Assembly: GCA_020851995.1 (NCBI GenBank)
Contig: JADZBO010000246.1
Coordinates: forward strand, 1-58,366
Source of the DNA: Burkholderiaceae bacterium
GTDB lineage: Bacteria; Pseudomonadota; Gammaproteobacteria; Burkholderiales; Burkholderiaceae_B
DNA length: 58,366 nucleotides
Direction of reading: 5' to 3'
The notes below the pieces were generated by a model. It was not told the DNA's origin. It was given only the letters and a program-made list of their open reading frames with translations, and did not search any database. Made by a program: the position numbers and the translations under genes. Below are positions 46,312 to 54,695 of this stretch, one piece after another (within the stretch, counting starts at the first letter, position 1; each line of letters starts with the position of its first letter).

Positions 46312-47526
46312 TTATTTCACCAGCGGACAGCCTCCCTTGTCGAGCGGGCGGAATGCTTTATCACCAGGGATCGTGGCAACGTACTTGTAGTAATCCCAGG
46401 GGTACTTCGACTCCGAAGGCTTTTTGACCTGGTAGACATACATGTCGTGCACCATGCGGCCATCGATGCGGATCTTGCCGTTCTTGGCAAACATGTCGTT
46501 GACCGGGGTTTCGCGCATCTTGGCCATCACCTTCGCGGTGTCGTCGGTTCCCGCGGCCTTCACGGCATTGAGGTAGTGCATCGTGGACGAATAGTTGCCG
46601 GCGTCCGACATGGTCGGCATGCGCTTGGTGCGCTCAAAGAACCGCTTGGACCACTTGCGCGTTTCGTCGTCCCGATCCCAATAGAAGCCGTTGGTCAGCG
46701 TCAGTCCCTGGGCAATATCGAGCCCCATGGCATCCACATCGGTCAGCCAGACCAGCAGGCCAGCGAGGGTTTGCTTGCCGGTTTTCGTCAGTCCGAATTC
46801 GTTGGCCGACTTCACCGCGTTGATAAACCCGGTACCCGAACCTGCGATCGCGACGACCTTGGCACCGGAGCCCTGCGCCTGCAGAAGGAACGAAGAGTGG
46901 TCAGCGGTGGCGATCGGATAGCGCACGCTGCCGATGACTTTGCCACCGTTGGCCTTGACGGCAGCGGTCGTATCGGCCTCGAGCGCGTGCCCGAAAGCGT
47001 AATCAGCGGTCAGGAAGAACCACGTATCGCCGCCCAGCCGGATGATTTCATTGCCAGTTCCATGAGCCAGTGCGTACGTATCGTAGGCATAGTGAATGCT
47101 GTTCGGAGTGCAAGCGTCCCCGGTAATGCGGGATGAACCAGAGCCGTTGACGATCGCGATACGATCCTTTTCTTTCGCCACGGTCATGACCGACAAGGCA
47201 ACGCCGGAATTGATCAGGTCGTTGATCATGCGCACATTCTGGGTGTCAAACCATTCACGCGCCTTGGCAGCGGCCACATCGGGTTTGTTCAGATGGTCGT
47301 TGACGAGCACCTCGATCGGCCGGTTCAGCACCTTGCCGCCCGCATCCTCAACGGCCATCCTGACCGCTTCGACGGCACCGGTGCCTGACTCGTGCGAAAA
47401 CTGGCCGGACAGGTCTGTCATGACCCCGATGCGCAGTGGTTCAGCGGTTTGGCCGCTCGCGGTGCCGGCGATCGCGGCAAGCGCCGCTGCCGCGACAAGA
47501 TGCACTGCTTTTTGACGTATTTTCAT
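46312..47526 (-). CDS. Liv-type ABC transporter substrate-binding protein
   Basis: 404 aa. Residues 1-26 are a signal peptide (KIRQKAVHLVAAAALAAIAGTASG). The mature part has the type I periplasmic binding fold of the branched-chain amino acid (LivJ/LivK) group: LRIGVMTDLSGQFSHESGTGAVEAVRMAVEDAGG, and WFFLTADYAFGHALEAD. Many Burkholderiales members bind aromatic or organic acids rather than amino acids. ATG at 47526 has GGAGTGAGA upstream. It follows the tandem-HxlR gene by 76 bases and is the last gene of the catabolic block. No livHMGF genes adjoin, so it must use a permease encoded elsewhere. Confidence 0.92.
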   Translation of the reverse strand: MKIRQKAVHLVAAAALAAIAGTASGQTAEPLRIGVMTDLSGQFSHESGTGAVEAVRMAVEDAGGKVLNRPIEVLVNDHLNKPDVAAAKAREWFDTQNVRMINDLINSGVALSVMTVAKEKDRIAIVNGSGSSRITGDACTPNSIHYAYDTYALAHGTGNEIIRLGGDTWFFLTADYAFGHALEADTTAAVKANGGKVIGSVRYPIATADHSSFLLQAQGSGAKVVAIAGSGTGFINAVKSANEFGLTKTGKQTLAGLLVWLTDVDAMGLDIAQGLTLTNGFYWDRDDETRKWSKRFFERTKRMPTMSDAGNYSSTMHYLNAVKAAGTDDTAKVMAKMRETPVNDMFAKNGKIRIDGRMVHDMYVYQVKKPSESKYPWDYYKYVATIPGDKAFRPLDKGGCPLVK

Positions 47527-47566
47527 TGTCTCACTCCATGGCCATATCGAATGGCAGTTGGTCATT

Positions 47567-47574
47567 GGGGGGGG
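47567..47574. repeat. Homopolymer G8 (C8 on the coding strand) upstream of the binding-protein gene
   Basis: Eight consecutive G, 41-48 bases upstream of the binding-protein start, in the spacer to the HxlR gene. This is the position of a leader or promoter, so a length change could alter expression. Confidence 0.8.
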
Positions 47575-47602
47575 TAATGCTCAATCCTTGATCAATAGAT
47601 CC

Positions 47603-48577
47603 TCAAACATCTTCCGTGGTTACAAGCGAATAACGTAGTTCGTACTGCATTTCCTTCGGGTCAAGCTCCTCGCGACACGCACTGCACACGACGCGAGCAA
47701 AAAAATCCTTTCCGCAGGGCTTATGCCTGAGCAGCAACGGAGGTTTGCCGCCGGAAAGCCAGCGGTCCCCCCATCGCATCATGACGATCATCGGGCCGTA
47801 CAGATCCAGTCCGCGCTCGGTGAAGCGGTATTCGAATCGCTCGGGCCGGCTCTGATATGCGTGTTTGCCGATGATTCCGTGCGCAGCCAGTCGCTGCAGT
47901 CGGTCGGTGAGGATATTGCTGGCAATCCCCATGTTGGCGGCAAACTCGTCAAATCGCCGTACGCCGAAAAACAACTCGCGAATCAGCAGGAACGTCCAGC
48001 GGTCGCCAATGATTTGCAATGACCGCGCCACCGAGCATGGCCGCACCCGTTCAAGGATGGCAGGATCCGACGCACGTCTGGATCGCTTGCGAACAGCGTC
48101 GCGTGTATCTTCGCCCGCGCCAGACCCCGGCCGGTAGTCGACATCGCGAGCCCCCACAGGCTGATCACATGCCGAACAGACGACGACCGGCGAACACCGC
48201 GCGCCACAGCCACGATGAATCAGTTGCAGCGGCAACGGTGCGCCCTGCCCCAGCCAGTCGTCACCAAAACGCAGCAGCGAGAGCATGGTCGGATACAGAT
48301 CCCGCCCCATCTCCGTGAGCCGATAATCGTAACGACTCGCACTGCTGGAATAACCCACCTTGTGCATCAGTCCAAGATTCGTCAGCTTGCGCAACCGCAC
48401 AATCAGCGTGTTGCGCGGCAGTTTCAGGACATGCTGAAACTGCTCGAACCGTCGTGCGCCGAAAAAGCTCTCGCGCAGCACAAGAAACATCCACGCATCC
48501 GAAAGGATTTCCACCGTGCGCGCGACCGAACAGGCTCGGTCCCGAGACGGCAGTGCGTGCGGAGGGCCCCCGGTCAT
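47603..48577 (-). CDS. Tandem HxlR-family regulator (two winged helices in one chain)
   Basis: 324 aa with two HxlR-type winged-helix units. Unit 1 (about 14-112) opens RACSVARTVEILSDAWMFLVLRE; unit 2 (about 179-277) opens RPCSVARSLQIIGDRWTFLLIRE. Each starts with the family's N-terminal Cys (C16, C181), which acts as a redox or thiol sensor in some relatives. Each unit is followed by a Cys-rich tail: C124, C128, C134 and C137, then C288, C298 and C301, which may bind zinc. HxlR proteins normally dimerise, so this chain looks like a covalent dimer. ATG at 48577 overlaps the upstream ligase stop (ATGA). It is likely the local regulator of the operon. Confidence 0.88.
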   Translation of the reverse strand: MTGGPPHALPSRDRACSVARTVEILSDAWMFLVLRESFFGARRFEQFQHVLKLPRNTLIVRLRKLTNLGLMHKVGYSSSASRYDYRLTEMGRDLYPTMLSLLRFGDDWLGQGAPLPLQLIHRGCGARCSPVVVCSACDQPVGARDVDYRPGSGAGEDTRDAVRKRSRRASDPAILERVRPCSVARSLQIIGDRWTFLLIRELFFGVRRFDEFAANMGIASNILTDRLQRLAAHGIIGKHAYQSRPERFEYRFTERGLDLYGPMIVMMRWGDRWLSGGKPPLLLRHKPCGKDFFARVVCSACREELDPKEMQYELRYSLVTTEDV

Positions 48578-50130
48578 CCCTGGTCGGCCTTGAGCGTGTC
48601 TTTCAATCTGAAGCGGACGATCTTGCCAGAGCCGGTGCGGGGAATTTCCGGCACCAGATGCACTGCCGCGGGCACCTTGTAGGCCGAAAGCCGTTCCCGG
48701 CAATGGGCGATCAGGGCGTCAGGCAACACCGTCATGCCGGGCCGGGCGACAACAAACACGACAGGCACTTCGCCAAGGTGCTCATGCGGTGCGCCCACCA
48801 CGGCACAATCCAGGACGGCAGCAAACGCGCAAACAGCCTCCTCGACTTCCGCCGGTGCAATGTTCTGACCACCACGGATCACCAGCTCCTTGAGTCGGCC
48901 TGTGATGGTCAGGAACCCATTGAGATCGCTGCGCGCAAGGTCGCCGGTGTAATACCAGCCGTCACGCAGGGCGGTTGCCGTCTCCGCCGGTTTGCGATGG
49001 TATCCCTTCATCACGTTGGGACCCCGCACAATAAGCTCGCCCTCCTGTCCCGGCTCGACATCCCGACCAGTGGCCGGATCGATCAGACGCACAGTCAGGC
49101 CGGGAACCGGCAAGCCGCAAGAACCCATGACGCGACCGCCTTCGAGCCAGTTCATCGTCACCATGGTCGACGTTTCCGTGATGCCGTAACCATCGAGCAG
49201 TTTGACGCCAAAACGCTGTTCGAACTCCTGATTGACCGGCGCCGGCATGATGGCGCCCGCTGAAATACAGGCACGCAATCCGGGGAACCGACAGTCCGGC
49301 GTATTGCGCGCGGCCTCAAGCAAGTAATGAAACATCGTCGGCACGCCTGGCATGAGCGTGAATTCGCCCGACTGCAGCAGAGTCATGACTTCGGAGGTGG
49401 AAAACTTTTCAAGAATACGTTCGCTCGCGCCAACCGCAAGAATGCTCAGCACCGACAGGTTGAGCGCATAAGAATGAAACAGCGGTAGCGGCGACAGCAC
49501 GCAGTCATGTTCAGACAGCCCGGCAACCGGCGTCCAGCAGGCCGCCGTCACCCAGAGCATTCCGCGCTGGGTCAGCAGCACACCCTTGGCGCGCCCGGTG
49601 GTACCCGACGTGTAGACAATAAAGGAGGTGTCGTCGATCGAGTCCGGATCGCGCGGCACAGAGCGGGCCTCGCGCGCGCGCAGGTCGGCGTAACGCAGGC
49701 CGACGCCGGGCGTATCGCCGCGCTCCAACAGGATGACCGTCGTCAACTGCGGATTGGCCTGCAGCAATTCGCGCACCATGGGGTAGCGTTCATCCGTGGT
49801 GACGATCACTTTGCACTGTGCATCCTCCAGCCGGTAGCCAACCTCATGCGCGGTGGAGTCATAACTGATCGGCACGCTGACGGCCCCGGCCCGCAATGTC
49901 GCGAAACAGGTCTCGACCCATTGCACCGAATTCGGCAGGAAGATCGCAACGCTGTCGCCGGCTTCGACACCGGCATCCTGCAAGTGTCCCGCCAGGTTGG
50001 CGGTCACCCGGGCAAGCTCACCATAAGTCACGCGGCCACGGCTGTCACTGTAGGCAACCTTGCCGGGGCGCGCCGTGGCATGCCGCGCGATCAGTTCACT
50101 GACCGGCACAATCAATTCCTGTCGAATCAT
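48574..50130 (-). CDS. Acyl-CoA synthetase (AMP-forming)
   Basis: 518 aa, ANL superfamily. Motifs: YTSGTTGRAKGV (P-loop), DGYGITETSTM, YYTGDLARSD, KELVIRGGQNIAPAEVEE, and the catalytic Lys in IPRTGSGKIVRF near the C-terminus. It activates a carboxylic acid to its CoA thioester, and overall style is that of long-chain or aromatic acyl-CoA ligases (FadD-like); specificity cannot be read by eye. Presence in the operon suggests the catabolic substrate is a carboxylate handled as a CoA ester. It begins 32 bases after the SDR stop and overlaps the regulator gene by four bases. Confidence 0.9.
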   Translation of the reverse strand: MIRQELIVPVSELIARHATARPGKVAYSDSRGRVTYGELARVTANLAGHLQDAGVEAGDSVAIFLPNSVQWVETCFATLRAGAVSVPISYDSTAHEVGYRLEDAQCKVIVTTDERYPMVRELLQANPQLTTVILLERGDTPGVGLRYADLRAREARSVPRDPDSIDDTSFIVYTSGTTGRAKGVLLTQRGMLWVTAACWTPVAGLSEHDCVLSPLPLFHSYALNLSVLSILAVGASERILEKFSTSEVMTLLQSGEFTLMPGVPTMFHYLLEAARNTPDCRFPGLRACISAGAIMPAPVNQEFEQRFGVKLLDGYGITETSTMVTMNWLEGGRVMGSCGLPVPGLTVRLIDPATGRDVEPGQEGELIVRGPNVMKGYHRKPAETATALRDGWYYTGDLARSDLNGFLTITGRLKELVIRGGQNIAPAEVEEAVCAFAAVLDCAVVGAPHEHLGEVPVVFVVARPGMTVLPDALIAHCRERLSAYKVPAAVHLVPEIPRTGSGKIVRFRLKDTLKADQG

Positions 50131-50162
50131 TTTATTGTCTCCCTTACCCCTAAGCCTAGGCG

Positions 50163-50918
50163 TCAGACCATGCAGAAACCGCCGTTGACGCTCAGCACCT
50201 GCCCGGTAATCCAGCTTGCCGCGTCCGACGACAGAAAGGCCACGGTCGGTGCGATATCGCCAGGCTTGCCGATGCGGCGCAGCGGATAGTTGCGCACAAT
50301 CTTTTCACGGTTGGCCGCGAGGAACTCGGCATCGGAATGCGAGGTCTCGATCAGACCAAGAGAAATCGCGTTGCAGGTCACGTTGGCGCGGCCGAGTTCT
50401 TTGGCCAGGGATTTCATCAGGGCGATGCCGCCGGCGCGCGCGGCGGCAGCGATCGCAATACCGTTCTCGCCCACGCGGGACGAATCGCCCGCCAGCGTAA
50501 TGATGCGACCGCCGTTCTGGCGCACCATGTGCGGTGCCACCGCGTGGCAGGTATGAATGGTGCCGTAGAGGTCGACGTCGATCTGGCGCGCCCATTGCTC
50601 TGGCGTGGAGTTGACGAATCGCTCGCCGATGACGACCCCGGCGTTGTTGATCAGGATGTCGATGCGACCGAAATCGGTCACGATTGAATCGACCATCGCG
50701 CGTACCGCCGCGTAGTCACCCACGTTGGCGCGATAGGCGCGCGCTTTGCCGCCGGCTTTGACGATCTCGTCCACGACGCCCTGCGCCTCTGCCGCCGAAT
50801 TGTTGTAGTTCACCGCGACGGTGGCACCGTCTTGCGCAAGCGCCAGCGCGATTTCGCGACCGACATCGCGACCGCCACCCGTCACGAGGGCCACTTTGCC
50901 GTTGAGTCCGAGGTTCAT
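50163..50918 (-). CDS. Short-chain dehydrogenase/reductase (FabG-like)
   Basis: 251 aa, classical SDR. Cofactor motif ALVTGGGRDVGREIALALAQDG, NNAG in ILINNAGVVIGE, Ser in TLAGDSSRVGENG. The usual catalytic YxxxK is not obvious: where Tyr is expected the sequence reads GIAIAAAARAGGIALMKSLAKELG, so the Tyr appears replaced by Ala while a Lys persists. If so it may be inactive or work by another residue. C-terminal WITGQVLSVNGGF is normal. It follows coxL-like gene after 137 bases holding a tandem repeat. Confidence 0.85.
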   Translation of the reverse strand: MNLGLNGKVALVTGGGRDVGREIALALAQDGATVAVNYNNSAAEAQGVVDEIVKAGGKARAYRANVGDYAAVRAMVDSIVTDFGRIDILINNAGVVIGERFVNSTPEQWARQIDVDLYGTIHTCHAVAPHMVRQNGGRIITLAGDSSRVGENGIAIAAAARAGGIALMKSLAKELGRANVTCNAISLGLIETSHSDAEFLAANREKIVRNYPLRRIGKPGDIAPTVAFLSSDAASWITGQVLSVNGGFCMV

Positions 50919-50970
50919 TCAATGCTCCTTGATGATGTTGTTATTGCAATGTCTCTGCTGTGGGTGTTTT

Positions 50971-51047
50971 GTATCTGTGACTGACGCGCTGTGTCTGTTG
51001 CTGATGCGACTGTCTGTTGCTGATGCGATTGTCTGTTGTTGATGCGA
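50971..51047. repeat. 19-bp tandem repeat, three good copies plus a degenerate one
   Basis: Copies at 50991-51009, 51010-51028 and 51029-51047, unit CTGTCTGTTGCTGATGCGA with one to two changes per copy. A decayed copy precedes them at 50971-50990. The array fills much of the 137-base gap between the CoxL-like stop and the SDR start. Confidence 0.9.
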
Positions 51048-51055
51048 TGTATCCG

Positions 51056-53440
51056 TTAGCTGCTGGCGCCGTGCATCAGTCGAAAAATGCGTTCGGGGCT
51101 CGCCGGCAACTCGGTGATCTCAATGCCCAGCGGTTGCAAGGCATCCGAAATCGCGTTGGCAATGGCAGCCGGCGCCCCGATCGTGCCACCCTCGCCCATC
51201 CCGCGGAACCCGCCCAGGGTGGCCGGAATAATCGATTCAATGTGCAGCACGTCAACGAAGGGAATCTCGGCCGCCGAAGGCGCCACGTAGTCCACCAGAC
51301 TCGCGGTCAGAAGCTGGCCGCGCTCGTCGTAAACGACTTCTTCAAACAGTGCCGCGCCGATGCCCTGCGCCACAGCGCCATGCACCTGCCCGTCGACAAT
51401 GAGCGGATTGATCATGCGGCCGCAATCTTCCGCGACCAGATAATCCTGCACCCGTACCATGCAGGTCTCGGGATCGACCTCCACCACCGCGATATGCGTC
51501 GCCGAACTGGTGGTTCCCCAGACCGGGTCGTACGAACGGGTCTCCTCAAGGACTTCGGCGACTTCCTTCGGAACGCGGCCCATCTGCGAATAGACGGCGT
51601 CGGCGATGTCCGCGATGGTGGTTATCGCGCCGTTGTCCATGGCCGTGACCACGCCATCGTGAATGTCAATGTAGGGCGGATGACTGTTGAGCAAATGCGC
51701 GGCAATGCGTGCCAGCTTTTCGCGCAGCGCGGCGCCCGCCTGCATGCCGGCGCCGCCCGCGAGAACCGCGCTGCGGCTTGCGTAGGTTCCGGTGCTGTGC
51801 GAGACAGCGGCGGTATCTCCGTGCACGACGGTGATGTCCTGCATCCGCGCGCCCAGCGCGTCCGCCACCACCTGCGCGAGTGAGGTCTCGAGCCCCTGCC
51901 CGTGGGAAGCAATGCCGAAGTACGCGGTAATCGTCCCGCTCGGGTCAATCTTGATGGTCGCGATCTCGGTGCCCGTATTGATCGGCATGCCGGGCGACGC
52001 CGAAATCCGTGACCCGATCCCTGAAAGCTCCGCATAGCAGGCCAGCCCGATACCGAGCAACTTCCCCTGCGCACGCGCGGCAGCCTGCCGTGCCCGCAAC
52101 GCGTCATACCCGATGCGCTCACAGCCGCCCTCGAGCGCCTCAAGAAAGCCTGACCGATCCCAGACGATTCCTGGCGCTGTCTTGTAGGGGAACTCCTCGG
52201 GCCGGATCAGATTACGCCGGCGGATTTCACGCGCATCGAGTCCGAGACGGTGCGCGGCCATGTCGATCAGACGCTCCATCACAAACGTCGAAGTGGGCCT
52301 GCCCACGCCCCGGTACGGTCCGGTTGGGGACTTGCAGGTGGCCACGCCGCGCACACGACCGTAGTAGACCGGCACACGGTACGGTCCCGGCATGAAACTG
52401 ATGACCTGCACGGGTTCGAGCCCCGCCGTCCAGGGATAGATCGAATAGGCGCCAACGTCCCCCACGACATCCGCGTGCAAGCCGAGGATATGCCCCTCGG
52501 CATCCACCGCGATCTGCGCATCGATGGTCTCGTCGAACGCCTGACTGGTCGCTGCCAGATCCTCCATGCGATCGCCTGTCCACTTGACAGGCTGAGCGAG
52601 CTCGCGCGCCAGGGCACACACCAGGATTTCCTCCGGGTAGAGCGATCCCTTGCCGCCGAAGCTGCCGCCCACATCCGGCGCAATCACGCGGACCCGATTG
52701 CCAGGGATCCCCAGAATTCGCACCAGCGCATCGCGCACGATGCCGGGACTTCCGGTGGTGGAATGCAAGGTCAACGCCCGGCGGCCGCCGTCATATTGCG
52801 CAAGATAGGCGCGGTTCTCGATCGCCATCGGGGTCTTGCGGTGAAAGCGCAGACGCGCACTGACCGTGACCGCCGCCTCGCGCAGCACCGCATCGATATC
52901 TCCGCGACGAAATTCACGCCGCACCAGCACGTTGGTGCCCGCCGCCTCGTGCAGCAGCGGGGCGCCCTCCTGCGCCGCCTCGATGGGATCCACCAGAGGC
53001 GTGAGCGGTGCGTACTCGATCTGCACCAGTTCGACGGCGTCCTCGGCGATGTAGCGGCTGTGCGCGACCACTGCCACGACGGCCTCGCCGACGAACCGCA
53101 CCTTGCCGCTGGCCAACGGCAGTATCGCCGTGGAGTGGTAGTCGGCCATGCGCGACACGGCATGAATCGGCTCTACCTTGCCCTCGAGATCGGCCGCGGT
53201 ATAGACGGCCACGACGCCGGGCAGCGCACGTGCCGCCTCGACATCAATCGCGAGGATGCTGGCATGGGCCTGATCACTGCGTCGCAATGCCACGTGCAAC
53301 AAGCCCTGCACCGGGATATCGTCGACATAGCGACCCAGTCCGCAGAGCAGGCGCGGATCCTCGGTGCGGAGAACGCGCGCGCCCACCAGCTTGGGTCTGT
53401 CGGGCGCCAGATTCGCCCCGCGGTCGGTTTCGTTGGCCAT
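51056..53440 (-). CDS. Molybdenum hydroxylase large subunit, CoxL-like form II
   Basis: 794 aa. Xanthine-oxidase-family molybdopterin subunit in the CoxLMS three-subunit arrangement. The cofactor motif is DVGGSFGGKGS, the active-site loop is GPYRGVGRP, GQG appears in SHGQGLETSLAQ, and the catalytic Glu lies in GGFRGMGEGGTIG. True CO dehydrogenases (form I) have AYxCSFR with a catalytic Cys in that loop. Here there is none, so CO oxidation is unlikely and hydroxylation of an organic substrate is expected. No signal peptide, so it is cytoplasmic. ATG at 53440 is two bases after the MBL gene stop. Confidence 0.92.
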   Translation of the reverse strand: MANETDRGANLAPDRPKLVGARVLRTEDPRLLCGLGRYVDDIPVQGLLHVALRRSDQAHASILAIDVEAARALPGVVAVYTAADLEGKVEPIHAVSRMADYHSTAILPLASGKVRFVGEAVVAVVAHSRYIAEDAVELVQIEYAPLTPLVDPIEAAQEGAPLLHEAAGTNVLVRREFRRGDIDAVLREAAVTVSARLRFHRKTPMAIENRAYLAQYDGGRRALTLHSTTGSPGIVRDALVRILGIPGNRVRVIAPDVGGSFGGKGSLYPEEILVCALARELAQPVKWTGDRMEDLAATSQAFDETIDAQIAVDAEGHILGLHADVVGDVGAYSIYPWTAGLEPVQVISFMPGPYRVPVYYGRVRGVATCKSPTGPYRGVGRPTSTFVMERLIDMAAHRLGLDAREIRRRNLIRPEEFPYKTAPGIVWDRSGFLEALEGGCERIGYDALRARQAAARAQGKLLGIGLACYAELSGIGSRISASPGMPINTGTEIATIKIDPSGTITAYFGIASHGQGLETSLAQVVADALGARMQDITVVHGDTAAVSHSTGTYASRSAVLAGGAGMQAGAALREKLARIAAHLLNSHPPYIDIHDGVVTAMDNGAITTIADIADAVYSQMGRVPKEVAEVLEETRSYDPVWGTTSSATHIAVVEVDPETCMVRVQDYLVAEDCGRMINPLIVDGQVHGAVAQGIGAALFEEVVYDERGQLLTASLVDYVAPSAAEIPFVDVLHIESIIPATLGGFRGMGEGGTIGAPAAIANAISDALQPLGIEITELPASPERIFRLMHGASS

Positions 53441-53442
53441 GG

Positions 53443-54204
53443 TCAGTCGTAATGCTCCTGGCCGCGGCGCAATGTCTGCCATTGTGCGTCGTCATGGCCA
53501 AACAGAACCGTCGCACCGCTCGCCTCGATTCGCCGCACTTCGGCCATCGAGCGGGTCGCCTGCTCGTGATCCCAGGTGTTGCGCGGGTTGCTGTCTGTCT
53601 CCAGGCTATGCCGCAGCGCCACCGCATCGGACGCCAGCAGATAAGCGCCAGACCGGTCAAGCGCCACCAGCGCGCCTGTCATGCCTGGCGTATGACCAGG
53701 CAGCGGTAACAGAACGATGCGCCCGTCATTGAACAGATCGCGCTCGCCATCAATCGTCTCCATCGGCATCGGCAGCTTCCAGTCGATCGCCAGGTAGCCG
53801 ACCCGGTCAGCGTCGGCCTGGCTGGCGGCCTCAAGTTCGTGCGCATGGCAAATAAAGGTTGCCTTGCGAAAGTAGGCATTGCAACCACAGTGATCCGTGT
53901 GAAAGTGCGAGTTCACGACCACGTCGATGTCGTCCGGCCGCAATCCCACCGACTCCAGATTGGTGATGAGGTTATCGCCCGGGCCGGACAACACCGTCAT
54001 CGCGCGCGACATCGTGCCCCAGCGGCCCTCCGGATCGGTCTCTGTCGAAGGATGACACCCGGTGTCAAACAGCACGTTGCCTTGCGGATGACGCAACAGA
54101 TAGCAGGCGACGGGCAAATCGATGGTTTCGTGCTTTTCAGCGCCAGCCACATAGACGCCACGGCGCATGCGAAGGCGACCACCGGACAGTACATGCATTT
54201 TCAT
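53443..54204 (-). CDS. Metallo-beta-lactamase-fold lactonase, AiiA/AttM-like
   Basis: 253 aa, close to AiiA (250 aa). Zinc ligands match in spacing: HFHTDH at 100-105, H171 in PGHTPGM, D193 in ASDAV and H237 in FGHDDA, the two-metal site of N-acyl homoserine lactonases. ATG at 54204 overlaps the coxS-like stop (ATGA), and the CoxL-like gene begins two bases after its stop, so it is embedded in the Mo-hydroxylase operon. Its job is more likely opening a lactone made in the pathway than quorum quenching, but that is inference. The region between residues 140 and 165 differs from AiiA. Confidence 0.88.
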   Translation of the reverse strand: MKMHVLSGGRLRMRRGVYVAGAEKHETIDLPVACYLLRHPQGNVLFDTGCHPSTETDPEGRWGTMSRAMTVLSGPGDNLITNLESVGLRPDDIDVVVNSHFHTDHCGCNAYFRKATFICHAHELEAASQADADRVGYLAIDWKLPMPMETIDGERDLFNDGRIVLLPLPGHTPGMTGALVALDRSGAYLLASDAVALRHSLETDSNPRNTWDHEQATRSMAEVRRIEASGATVLFGHDDAQWQTLRRGQEHYD

Positions 54205-54695
54205 TTTGCGCTCTCCTTGCCGCGGTCGCGCGTCACGCGCACCGCTTCGACGATATGGGTGTATCCAGTGCAACGGCACAGGTTGCCCGAAAGCCCTTCG
54301 CGAATCTGTGCGTCGTCGGCCAGCGGGTACTTCTGCAACATATCGGTTGCGGTCATCAGCATTCCCGGTGTGCAAAAGCCGCATTGCAGGCCGTGGCACT
54401 CGTGAAAAGCCTGCTGCAACGGATTGAGCGCCTCGGGGCTGCCCAGACCCTCGACGGTGCCGATCACACAGCCATCGGCCTGCACCGCCAGCATCAGGCA
54501 CGCGCGCACGCTGCTGCCGTCGACCATGATGGTGCATGCACCGCACACGCCGTGCTCACAGCCGACATGGGTTCCCGTCAGGCCGAGCGTATGACGCAGA
54601 AAATCCGACAGCAGCATCCGGGGCTCGACGCGCCGTGTATACGGCTGACCGTTTACGGTCAGCGTGATTTCAATTGTGGTTTCAGTTTCCAGCAT
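54201..54695 (-). CDS. Molybdenum hydroxylase 2Fe-2S subunit, CoxS-like
   Basis: 164 aa. Ferredoxin-like cluster ligands C46, C51, C54 and C66; second cluster C105, C108, C140 and C142 (CGFCTPG and CRCTGY). These carry electrons from the Mo site to the FAD subunit. The start at 54695 lies 14 bases inside the coxM-like gene, and the end overlaps the MBL gene by four bases, so all are coupled. Compared with the IorA-like protein at 2354-2803 it is a separate lineage (CTPGM versus CQSGM). Confidence 0.94.
   Translation of the reverse strand: MLETETTIEITLTVNGQPYTRRVEPRMLLSDFLRHTLGLTGTHVGCEHGVCGACTIMVDGSSVRACLMLAVQADGCVIGTVEGLGSPEALNPLQQAFHECHGLQCGFCTPGMLMTATDMLQKYPLADDAQIREGLSGNLCRCTGYTHIVEAVRVTRDRGKESAK

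Noticed and set aside
52250-53452. 400-codon plus-strand open frame inside the CoxL-like gene
   Set aside because: Antisense to a conserved enzyme, His/Arg-rich translation without motifs.
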